Assembly: GCA_937957815.1 (NCBI GenBank)
Contig: CALFXN010000507.1
Location: 1 to 8,303 of the forward strand
Direction: 5' to 3'
Origin: an uncultured Synergistales bacterium
GTDB taxonomy: Bacteria; Synergistota; Synergistia; Synergistales; Aminobacteriaceae
DNA length: 8,303 nucleotides
Numbering within the stretch: position 1 is the first letter of the stretch; each line of letters opens with the position of its first letter. Positions 1 to 5,825 of the stretch are shown in pieces. A program made the translations under genes and the position numbers. Below the pieces are notes generated by a model. It had not been told where the DNA came from. It searched no databases and saw only the letters and a list, made by a program, of their open reading frames with translations.

Positions 1-44
1 CACCGAGATCTACACTCTTTCCCTACACGACGCTCTTCCGATCT
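1..44 (+). other. Illumina P5-side sequencing adapter (non-biological)
   Basis: The first 44 bases match the 3' part of the Illumina TruSeq universal (P5) adapter, ending in the hallmark GCTCTTCCGATCT at 32-44. The genomic sequence starts at 45. Any reading frame that crosses this point gains artificial residues; in the frame of the adjacent minus-strand gene the adapter translates as GRASCRERV and then a stop. It should be trimmed before annotation. Confidence 0.98.
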
Positions 45-282
45 CGATGTCGTTGGCGTTGATATGAACGAGCATCTTTCCCGCGCCTTCGGTCGCCCCG
101 ACGATCGGATCCGAGCTCACCGCAAGAAGGGGCGCGTTCCCCCAGCGGATGAGCGAAGCATCCTCCCCTATCCCCGGACCGACGAGAACCTCCGGACGCA
201 CGGCGCCGCGATGCCGAAGAACCGCTTTCTCGAGAAGGTCCGGAGGAAGTTTCCCGATCAACGTGTTTTCGTCTCCGCGCAT
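45..282 (-). CDS. AIR synthase-related (PurM/HypE-like) protein, 3'-truncated by the contig edge
   Basis: Only the first 79 residues survive. They form the start of a PurM-like N-terminal domain: GKLPPDLLEK near residue 10, then the PGIGEDASLI motif, the SSDP motif, and HINANDI just before the adapter. These are the ATP/metal-binding signatures of the AIR-synthase superfamily (PurM, HypE, ThiL, SelD, PurL). The pattern fits the HypE-like 'AIR synthase-related' group best; the substrate is unknown, and a link to hydrogenase maturation should not be assumed. The first base of the next codon is G, consistent with the NDIA usual in relatives. The ATG at 282 follows GGGAGGAG about 10 bases upstream and overlaps the end of queH by 25 bases. 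A TTG at 261, which overlaps the queH stop codon, is a real alternative, because relatives commonly begin just before the IGKLPP segment. It is the last visible gene of the tkt-queH unit. Confidence 0.8.
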
Positions 283-830
283 TTCCGCGTCTCTCCTCCC
301 CTGAAACTGTACCTGCAGCCGCACCATATCTGGCGGTACAGTTTCAACTCCCCGCTGCGTTCGAGCGACTTTCGAAAACCGTCGCCCTTGCGGAACACCC
401 GCGGTACCCATTCGAGTCCCGCGGAACGCGCCACGCGTTCGCCTATCCGGTTGATTCGGACGGGATCCTTGTGCGGACTGATCGTGAGCGTCGTGCACAG
501 ATATCCGCACCCCTCCGAAACAGCCGCCCGCGCGGCACACGACAGCTGTTCCCGAAAGCAGAGGGAACACCGCCCTCCGCCTTCCGGCAGCGATTCATAT
601 CCTCGTACCGCCATGTCCCAGGACTCCGGATCGTATTCCGGGAAAAGAAGAGAATCGCCGCAAAGCGAAAAAACCGTTTCAACGACACTTCGCCGGAGGC
701 GGTATTCGTCCTCCGGGTGGATGTTGCTTCCGTAGAAATACCCCACGACGTCGAAGCCCTCGCTGCGGAGCGAAGGGAGCGGTACGGTCGCGTCCGGACC
801 GCAGCAGACGTGGAGAAGGAGTTTATTCAT
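258..830 (-). CDS. queH: epoxyqueuosine reductase QueH
   Basis: Predicted to catalyse the last step of queuosine synthesis, reducing epoxyqueuosine to queuosine at the wobble position of GUN-anticodon tRNAs. QueH (formerly DUF208) is the non-orthologous replacement for cobalamin-dependent QueG. The 190-residue protein has the family's motifs in order: LHVCCGPDAT at residues 6-15 with the C9-C10 pair, YFYGSNIHPEDEY around 31-43, RCSLCF with C88 and C91, TTLTISPHKD at 113-122, RKGDGF near 147-152, and the C-terminal LYRQIWCGCRYS with C170 and C172. Family knowledge assigns the N-terminal CC and the CxxC cysteines to an iron-sulfur/iron centre. The length is close to the usual 180-220. Its start codon lies inside the transketolase stop (ATGA overlap at 827-830) and it overlaps the following PurM-like gene, so translational coupling is likely. 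No separate promoter is visible. Confidence 0.93.
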   Translation of the reverse strand: MNKLLLHVCCGPDATVPLPSLRSEGFDVVGYFYGSNIHPEDEYRLRRSVVETVFSLCGDSLLFPEYDPESWDMAVRGYESLPEGGGRCSLCFREQLSCAARAAVSEGCGYLCTTLTISPHKDPVRINRIGERVARSAGLEWVPRVFRKGDGFRKSLERSGELKLYRQIWCGCRYSFRGGETRKCAETKTR

Positions 831-2770
831 CGCTCGCCGAGAAGGCGGTGCAGTTCTCCCGTGACTCCGGGGACATCGAGTCCCATGGAAGCGTACACGT
901 CGGCCGCCGTACCGGACGCTCCGTACCGGAAGACGCCGAGGTTCGAGACGCGACAGGAAAGCCCGAGTTCCATCATGCGGGAGTTGATGAGGCTGCCCAT
1001 GCCGCTCCGGACGTTGTGATCCTCGAGCGTCAGGATACGCCCCGTCGATGCCGCTTCGAGAAGCGCGTCGTCATCGGGTGCGAGAGGGCACGAGACGCTG
1101 TAGACGGCGACTGATTTTCCCTCGTTTCGCAGAATGTCCGCGGCCTGAATCGCGACATGCGCCATGGCGCCGAGGACGATAACGGCAGCGTCCGAACCGG
1201 AACGGACGCGGACGGCTCTGCCGTATTCGAAACGGTTCGTCGACGCAAACAGTGGACTGCCGTCTTCGGCCGCAATAACCGGAATTTTGCTTCGTCCCAT
1301 CGCGATGCACACGTTGCACGGTTCCGACAGAGCCCAGCGAACAGCGCGGTCCGTCTGGTTCGGATCGACCGGAACGACGAGTTTCCATGCGAACATGTTC
1401 CGGAGAAGACCTATATAATCGATCGCCTGGTGCGTCATTCCGTCTTCGCCGACGTCGAGTCCGACATGCGTCAGGATGAGCTTGAGAGCCGTGTTGTTGA
1501 TATCGTTCAGGCGCTGCTGGTTGTACACCTCGGAAAGTCCGAAGACACCGAAATCCGCCCAGACCGATACCACTCCCGCAACGGAGGCCGCTCCGGCGGA
1601 CGTCGCGACGGAATGCTCCTGAATCCCGCACTGCAGGAACCATTCCGGGCAGTTTTTCGCGAAAGAATCGGTTTTCACCGACCCCGACAGATCGCAGTCG
1701 AACACGAGGATCGGCGTTCTGCCCGGAACCCCGTAGTTCAGAATTCCCGTGTCGGCGAGCGCCTTTCCGAAGGCAGAGCGATTGTCGCTCCCGGCCACCG
1801 TTTCGAGCGTTCTTGGTTCTCCCGTTTCTATATTCGTTTCCGGAACGTGGACAGGCGGGAACGAGATCGGTTTGCGTTTCCGGGCTTCCTTTGCGGCATC
1901 GAGTTCGCCGGCTTCGAGCCCGAGTTCTTCCATGCCCGACCTGTACTGCTCGGATCCGGCGGCCTTGCCGTGATAGTCCGGAACTGCCTCCATGAAAGAG
2001 ACTCCCCTGCCCATCACCGTGTTACAGAGGATCACCGTGGGTTTTCCGTCGGAAACCGCAAGGCGCAGGGAGCGGTAGAGATCTTCGGGAGAGTGCCCGT
2101 CGCAGTCGAGAACGGCCCAGTCGTCCGCCTCCCAGAGGCGTCTGATATCGGCCGGCATGACGTCTTCGGTTCTTCCCGATATCTGGATGTGATTGACGTC
2201 GACCAAGGCTGTGAGGCCGGCGAGCCCAAAACGCGAGGCGATCCTTCTCGCTTCGGCGACCTGTCCCTTCGTCTGTTCGCCGTCGCCCATGAGAACATAG
2301 ACGCGTCCGGGAGAACGGCGGCGGCTCAGGGCCAGCGCGAACCCGACTCCGGCGGAGAGTCCCTGGCCGAGATTTCCGCTCCCCCAGTCGACCCCCGGAA
2401 CGGAGCGCTCGACGTGTCCCTGGAAAGGACTGCCGCAGGCTCTGAAATGGGCCGTCGCTTCGGCGGGATCGAAGAAACCGAGCTCTCCGAGAATCGCGTA
2501 GGTCGCCGGAGACGTGTGCCCGTGGCTGACGACAACGTAATCCCTGTCCGGGTCGGACAGATTGTCGGGCGAGACGTTCGCGACCATGTAGGTCATAAGC
2601 GACATTTCAAGGCTGGAAAGGGATCCGGCGGGATGCCCGCTTCCCGCTCGCGTTGTCATCGTCAGAATATGCCCGCGGCAGTGGTTCGCGGTCTCGCGGA
2701 ACGCGCGAATCTGTTCGACCGATAGGGTATCGACGGGGAAATCCCGAAGTGAATGTATCTGGTCCTTCAT
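827..2770 (-). CDS. tkt: transketolase
   Basis: Thiamine-diphosphate enzyme that moves two-carbon ketol units between sugar phosphates in the non-oxidative pentose phosphate pathway. It is a one-piece protein of about 647 residues with both halves present. Counting from the TTG at 2773 as residue 1, the N-terminal half has GSGHPAG (H47), SHGHTSP (H84, H86), GNLGQGLS (about 133-140), the diphosphate motif GDGE (163-166) with DVNHIQ (192-197), and HGK (268-270). The C-terminal half has GIQEHS with the presumed catalytic glutamate E386 and VGEDGMTHQ (441-449). The GDGEQTKG stretch differs from the GDG..xEG pattern of E. coli-type enzymes, so this is a divergent subfamily. I chose the ATG at 2770, 9 bases after AGGAG. 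A TTG at 2773 is 6 bases after it and adds one residue. The gene leads a unit with queH and the PurM-like gene and has its own -10 box. Confidence 0.93.
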   Translation of the reverse strand: MKDQIHSLRDFPVDTLSVEQIRAFRETANHCRGHILTMTTRAGSGHPAGSLSSLEMSLMTYMVANVSPDNLSDPDRDYVVVSHGHTSPATYAILGELGFFDPAEATAHFRACGSPFQGHVERSVPGVDWGSGNLGQGLSAGVGFALALSRRRSPGRVYVLMGDGEQTKGQVAEARRIASRFGLAGLTALVDVNHIQISGRTEDVMPADIRRLWEADDWAVLDCDGHSPEDLYRSLRLAVSDGKPTVILCNTVMGRGVSFMEAVPDYHGKAAGSEQYRSGMEELGLEAGELDAAKEARKRKPISFPPVHVPETNIETGEPRTLETVAGSDNRSAFGKALADTGILNYGVPGRTPILVFDCDLSGSVKTDSFAKNCPEWFLQCGIQEHSVATSAGAASVAGVVSVWADFGVFGLSEVYNQQRLNDINNTALKLILTHVGLDVGEDGMTHQAIDYIGLLRNMFAWKLVVPVDPNQTDRAVRWALSEPCNVCIAMGRSKIPVIAAEDGSPLFASTNRFEYGRAVRVRSGSDAAVIVLGAMAHVAIQAADILRNEGKSVAVYSVSCPLAPDDDALLEAASTGRILTLEDHNVRSGMGSLINSRMMELGLSCRVSNLGVFRYGASGTAADVYASMGLDVPGVTGELHRLLGER

Positions 2771-2806
2771 CAATCAGTTCTCCTTCCCGAAAATCGGTGC
2801 TCCCGT

Positions 2807-2812
2807 ATTATA
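2807..2812 (-). promoter_or_regulatory. -10 box of the tkt-queH promoter
   Basis: A perfect TATAAT on the minus strand, 36 bases before the transketolase ATG, in the gap between the alr terminator and tkt. It would start a transcript near 2800 with a leader of about 30 bases that contains the GGGAAGGAG ribosome-binding site (2780-2788). The -35 region is poor: at 17-bp spacing the hexamer is TCGGAG, with about two matches to consensus. The -10 match and its position after a terminator are the main support. Confidence 0.6.
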
Positions 2813-2839
2813 GCCGCTATTCGGTATTTCTCCGACCAC

Positions 2840-2864
2840 AAAAAAAGGCGGCTTCCGGCCGCCT
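2840..2864 (-). terminator. intrinsic terminator of the alr unit
   Basis: On the minus strand the perfect 7-bp stem AGGCGGC/GCCGCCT with a CGGAA loop runs into a T tract (2845-2840), a standard rho-independent terminator. It lies about 30 bases after the alr stop codon and separates alr from the transketolase unit. On the plus strand the same hairpin is preceded, not followed, by an A run, so it is directional. Confidence 0.9.
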
Positions 2865-2893
2865 CAATAGCAAGTGGCGATGCGCGTCAGGAA

Positions 2894-4015
2894 CTAGATG
2901 TAAACCCTCGGAACCCTCTTCAGGAACATGATCGGGACTTCGTAGTTGATCGTTCCCCGAACCGCGGCGATCTCCTCGGGGGTAATGACGTCGGCGCCCT
3001 GCCGGCCGACGAGGACGACTTCTTCCCCGACGTTCACATCCATTCCGGTAACGTTGATCATCGTCTGGTCCATACAGATATTCCCCGCCATCGGAACCCG
3101 CTTTCCCTTCACGAGAACGTCGACTTTCATCGAGAGAGAACGCGAATACCCATCCGCATAGCCGATCGGCAAGACGGCGATTTTCTCCGTCCCCCGCGTC
3201 ATGTACCGCAACCCGTAACCGACGCCGCTCCGCTCCGGCAATTCACGAACGACCGCAATCGCCGTCTTCACTTCGAAGGTCGGCTTGAGCTCGATCGGAC
3301 GGACGCACTCACCCGACGGCCACATCCCGTAGAGAATGACTCCGGGGCGCACCGCGTCGAGAAATCTGTCCGGCATATTCTTCGATGTCAGAATCCCCGC
3401 GCTGTTGCACACATGCCTGAGCGGAATCCTGATACCTCTCGCCTCGAGCGTTCCGAGCGCCTGAAGATATCTGCCATACTGCAATGCCGTGTAGTCCAGT
3501 CGGGATTCGTCAGCCGTCGCGAAATGAGTGAAGAGCCCTTCGATGCGGATTCCAGGCAAGCCGAGGAGCTCCTCCGCAACGGAAGCGATCTGTTCCGGAA
3601 GGAAGCCGATGCGTCCCATCCCCGTGTCCACCTTGATATGCACGATCGCGTTCTTTCCCTGCGCGACCGCGGCACGGCTCAGCTCCTTCGCGAAAGCCGT
3701 GTCCGTGCATGTCGCGGTGATATCCCTCCGGACATATTCTCCGGCCACATCGTACGGAGACGAGCCGAGAACCAGGATCGGTTCGCCGATTCCCGCGTCC
3801 CGGAGCTCGATCGCCTCGTCGGGAGTGGCGACCGCGAAACGGCCGCAACCGGCTTCTATCAGCGCTCTCGCGACCCGGACGGCTCCGTGGCCGTAGGCGT
3901 CCGCCTTGATGACTGCGAAGATCTGCGGCTTCGGGCCGACAAACTTCCGAATCGCGGAGTAGTTGGCCTGTATGTTCGAGAGATTGACTTCCATACGCGT
4001 TGGTCGAAATGTCAT
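2894..4015 (-). CDS. alr: alanine racemase
   Basis: PLP enzyme interconverting L- and D-alanine, normally supplying D-alanine for peptidoglycan. The 373-residue protein matches the usual length of 360-390. The PLP lysine is K37 in AVIKADAYGHG. The second catalytic base is Y267 in GVGYGLRY. KVDTGMGRIG carries K128 and R135, at the places of the carbamylated lysine and PLP-oxygen arginine of the Geobacillus enzyme. Other signatures are HVCNSAG (201-207), AVRPG with R223, GYADGY (285-290), GNICMDQTMI (311-320) and a C-terminal RVPRVY. The ATG at 4015 is fixed by AAGGAGG six bases upstream (4022-4028); the frame is open further upstream to 4120, but that part is low-complexity and unlike the family. 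It lies downstream of the AGCS symporter gene, 136 bases away, on the same strand and ends at a strong terminator. A biosynthetic or catabolic role cannot be told apart here. Confidence 0.95.
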   Translation of the reverse strand: MTFRPTRMEVNLSNIQANYSAIRKFVGPKPQIFAVIKADAYGHGAVRVARALIEAGCGRFAVATPDEAIELRDAGIGEPILVLGSSPYDVAGEYVRRDITATCTDTAFAKELSRAAVAQGKNAIVHIKVDTGMGRIGFLPEQIASVAEELLGLPGIRIEGLFTHFATADESRLDYTALQYGRYLQALGTLEARGIRIPLRHVCNSAGILTSKNMPDRFLDAVRPGVILYGMWPSGECVRPIELKPTFEVKTAIAVVRELPERSGVGYGLRYMTRGTEKIAVLPIGYADGYSRSLSMKVDVLVKGKRVPMAGNICMDQTMINVTGMDVNVGEEVVLVGRQGADVITPEEIAAVRGTINYEVPIMFLKRVPRVYI

Positions 4016-4021
4016 GTTTGG

Positions 4022-4028
4022 CCTCCTT
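4022..4028 (-). promoter_or_regulatory. ribosome-binding site that fixes the alr start
   Basis: AAGGAGG on the minus strand, six bases before the ATG at 4015. It is the best Shine-Dalgarno match in the window and rules out the longer upstream start for alr. Confidence 0.85.
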
Positions 4029-4035
4029 GCAAAGT

Positions 4036-4070
4036 GAGAGGGGGGCGAGGTCTCCCTCCGCCCCCCTCTC
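4036..4070 (-). promoter_or_regulatory. perfect 12-bp GC-rich hairpin in the AGCS-alr gap
   Basis: The arms GAGAGGGGGGCG (4036-4047) and CGCCCCCCTCTC (4059-4070) are exact inverted repeats around an 11-base loop. In transcript sense the hairpin ends 7 bases before the alr ribosome-binding site and is followed by ACTTTGC, not a U tract, so it is not a standard intrinsic terminator. It could be a U-less terminator or attenuator for the symporter transcript, an mRNA-stabilising or processing element, or a structure that sets alr translation. The stem itself is seen; the function is inferred. Confidence 0.5.
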
Positions 4071-4151
4071 CTGCCCGTTCGGAACAAGGGCGGATACCGG
4101 ATTCCCTCCGAATCGGACAACCCGGGTGGATTCCACAGAGCTTTCTGTCTG

Positions 4152-5546
4152 CTATACCTTCAGTTTGCCCGAATGCCGCTTCTCGTCGAAATCCTTGACG
4201 AGTCTGCGCAGCTCTCCGGAGAGCAGAAGGAGCGCGATCAGGTTGGGGATCGCCATCAGGCCGTTGAGCGTGTCCGCGAGATCCCAGAGGTGGGACAGGA
4301 ACTGCGCCCCGTTTCCGAGGATATCGCCGCCTGCGGCGCCGAGGATGATGAACGCGATCCAGAGAAGCTTCATAACGGGAATGATCTTGAGTCCGAAAAT
4401 GTAGACTGCCGCTGTCTCGCCGTACCAGTACCAGCCAAGGATCGTCGAGAAGGCGAACAGCGCGAGGCCGACGGAGAGGATCATCGTTCCGGTTCCGCCG
4501 AGAACCGACTGGAAGGCCACGAGCGACAGTTTCGCGCCGGAGAGTTCGGGCTGCCCGGTCAGGACGCCGCTCGTAAGGATCGCAAGAGCCGTGAGGGAGC
4601 AAATGACGATCGTATCGGTGAAGACTTCGAAGAGACCGTACATGCCCTGCCGCATGGGATGGTCGACGACCGCGGTCGCGTGAACCATGGGAGCGGAGCC
4701 GAGGCCGGCTTCGTTCGAGAAGACGCCGCGAGCGATACCTTTGGTCAGCGCGACCTTGACACTCCAGCCGGCGATGGCGCCCGGAAGGGCCATCGGATCG
4801 GAGAAGGCGAATTTGACCGCATTCCCAATCGCCGTGGGAATTTCAGCGGCGTGCGAGAAGACGACCAGGATCCCTCCGACGATGTAGAAAATCGCCATGA
4901 ACGGGACGAGATACGTCGTGACGTCGGAAATCCGCTTCAGTCCGCCCATGATGACGAGCGCTGTCAGAACCGCGACGATGATTCCCGTGTAGAGATTCGG
5001 AATCCCGAAGCCCATGTTGAAGCCTTCGGCCGTGGAGTTCGCCTGGACGGCGCAGCCGATCCCGAAGGAGGCGAGGAATGCGAAGAGGGCGAAGAGCCAC
5101 GCGAGCCACTTCTGGCCGGCTCCCTTGTCGAGGATGTACATTGTGCCGCCGCGCCAGTTGCCGTCTTCATCCTTCTCGCGGAAACGGACCGCGAGCGCGA
5201 CTTCGCACATCTTCGTCGTCATGCCGAATACTGCGGAAACGAGCATCCAGAAGAGAGCGCCGGGACCGCCGAGGTGAAGAGCCGTTGCGACACCGGCGAT
5301 GTTGCCGGTTCCGACCGTGGCCGCAAGTGCGGTGGAAAGGGCTGCGAAGGAGGAGATGGCGCCTTCTCCCTCTTTCTTCTTGCCGAGATTGCCGAAGACT
5401 TCCTTGAACATAAGACCGAAGTACCTGAGCTGCGGAAGGCCGAGGATGAGGGTGAGATACACGCCCGTACCGACGAGGAGTGTCAGCATCCAGGGTCCCC
5501 AGACGATACCGTTGATAACACCGTTAATCTTCATGATTTGTTCCAT
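4152..5546 (-). CDS. sodium:alanine/glycine symporter (AGCS family)
   Basis: Inner-membrane carrier of the alanine/glycine:cation symporter family (AlsT/DagA-like), expected to import alanine and/or glycine with Na+. The 464 residues are within the family range, with about ten or eleven hydrophobic segments, the first near 13-36 and the last near 431-443. Family signatures are GTGNIAGVATA (79-89), GGPGALFW (93-100), GGTMYIL (133-139), QANS (168-171), GIARGVFSNEAGLGSAP (270-286) and GWYWYGE (371-377), followed by a short basic cytoplasmic tail. The ATG at 5546 is preferred: a GGGGG Shine-Dalgarno-like run lies 10 bases upstream, and the in-frame ATG at 5534 has none. It stands between glycine reductase genes and alanine racemase, which favours glycine/alanine as substrate, but the sequence does not discriminate. 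A long leader with repeats lies upstream. Confidence 0.93.
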   Translation of the reverse strand: MEQIMKINGVINGIVWGPWMLTLLVGTGVYLTLILGLPQLRYFGLMFKEVFGNLGKKKEGEGAISSFAALSTALAATVGTGNIAGVATALHLGGPGALFWMLVSAVFGMTTKMCEVALAVRFREKDEDGNWRGGTMYILDKGAGQKWLAWLFALFAFLASFGIGCAVQANSTAEGFNMGFGIPNLYTGIIVAVLTALVIMGGLKRISDVTTYLVPFMAIFYIVGGILVVFSHAAEIPTAIGNAVKFAFSDPMALPGAIAGWSVKVALTKGIARGVFSNEAGLGSAPMVHATAVVDHPMRQGMYGLFEVFTDTIVICSLTALAILTSGVLTGQPELSGAKLSLVAFQSVLGGTGTMILSVGLALFAFSTILGWYWYGETAAVYIFGLKIIPVMKLLWIAFIILGAAGGDILGNGAQFLSHLWDLADTLNGLMAIPNLIALLLLSGELRRLVKDFDEKRHSGKLKV

Positions 5547-5552
5547 TGATGC

Positions 5553-5616
5553 GATTCCCCCTTATCTTTTCTGACCTGATTCCCCCATAACGCACATCAT
5601 GAGGGAGACTTCCCCC
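5553..5616 (-). repeat. three GGGGGAA-type motifs in the AGCS leader
   Basis: In transcript sense the leader carries GGGGGAAGTC (5616-5607), GGGGGAATC (5586-5578) and GGGGGAATC (5561-5553), spaced about 25-30 bases apart. The last is the AGCS ribosome-binding site. The first can pair as GGGGG-AAGT-CTCCC, a small hairpin. The repetition suggests sites for an RNA-binding regulator or competing ribosome-binding sites, which is inference; G-rich runs are common in this genome. Confidence 0.4.
5562..5600 (-). CDS. possible 12-codon leader ORF upstream of the AGCS gene
   Basis: An ATG-ATG start at 5600 opens a 12-codon frame (MMCVMGESGQKR) that ends in TAA, 15 bases before the AGCS start codon and directly against its GGGGG ribosome-binding run. 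A GGGGG run lies 11 bases before its own start. This layout suits a translated leader that influences the downstream gene, but such short frames arise by chance and the peptide resembles no leader I know. The codons do not obviously repeat glycine or alanine. Confidence 0.2.
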   Translation of the reverse strand: MMCVMGESGQKR

Positions 5617-5667
5617 TTTTCGAGAACACCCATTGCAGGTATTTCGAGCGCTGCCTGGTACACAGAA

Positions 5668-5695
5668 AAGATAAAAACCGCTCCGTTTATTTCAA
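5668..5695 (-). promoter_or_regulatory. candidate promoter of the AGCS-alr unit
   Basis: TTGAAA (5695-5690, five of six matches to the -35 consensus), a 16-bp spacer, and TATCTT (5673-5668, four of six to the -10). It lies in the most AT-rich part of the gap and would give a leader of about 115 bases. The 17/18-bp direct repeat begins at its -35 box. Moderate matches only; other promoters in the gap are possible. Confidence 0.4.
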
Positions 5696-5744
5696 TTTTC
5701 CATACCACTCCCCTCTCTGATCATTACAATTTTTCCGTACCACT
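5693..5744 (-). repeat. tandem 17/18-bp direct repeat upstream of the AGCS promoter
   Basis: Two copies, AGTGGTATGGAAAATTG (5709-5693) and AGTGGTACGGAAAAATTG (5744-5727), identical except for one T/C change and one extra A. They are in the same orientation and repeat at about 34-35 bp. The proximal copy overlaps the candidate -35 box by three bases and the distal one lies further upstream, as expected for paired binding sites of a transcription factor. The repeat is plain in the sequence; the operator role is inferred, and I cannot assign it to a named regulator. Confidence 0.6.
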
Positions 5745-5778
5745 ATGAACATTCTATCACAATATCGCGTTTCACCGA

Positions 5779-5814
5779 ATGGACGGCGAAGACTTCAGGA
5801 GCTTCGCCGTCCAT
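5779..5814 (-). terminator. hairpin after grdD, probable transcript end
   Basis: Perfect 13-bp inverted repeat, ATGGACGGCGAAG at 5779-5791 and CTTCGCCGTCCAT at 5802-5814, around a 10-base loop, beginning 11 bases after the grdD stop codon. The stem is strong enough for termination, but no U tract follows on the minus strand (TCGGTGAAA), so it may instead protect the 3' end or need another factor. Confidence 0.5.
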
Positions 5815-5825
5815 CATTCAGAACT

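Noticed and set aside
45..282. Selenophosphate synthetase (selD), which would fit the selenium context
   Set aside because: The fragment has the PGIGEDA and SSDP pattern of AIR-synthase-related/HypE-like proteins, not the catalytic Cys/Sec N-terminus or GDDAAVY pattern of SelD.
10..570. Minus-strand frame of 186 codons read as one protein
   Set aside because: Its first 96 codons overlap queH out of frame and its last 11 lie in or run into the adapter; only 45-282 is the PurM-like gene.
1157..2725. Plus-strand open frame of more than 500 codons
   Set aside because: It is antisense to transketolase, has no family motifs, is rich in R, G, E and V, and is kept open by GC-rich codon structure on the other strand.
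4016..4120. Longer N-terminus for alanine racemase
   Set aside because: The extra 35 codons span the GC hairpin and the ribosome-binding site and look unlike any alanine racemase; the ATG at 4015 has an ideal AAGGAGG.
2753..4198. Plus-strand open frame opposite alr
   Set aside because: Antisense to a clear alanine racemase, with no motifs or ribosome-binding site; typical GC-rich shadow.
4173..5549. Plus-strand open frame opposite the AGCS gene
   Set aside because: Extremely rich in charged residues, as expected for the complement of membrane-protein codons; no recognisable domain.
5547..5825. Glycine riboswitch ahead of the AGCS gene
   Set aside because: Glycine riboswitches often precede such symporters, but I could not find the conserved aptamer core on either strand of the gap.
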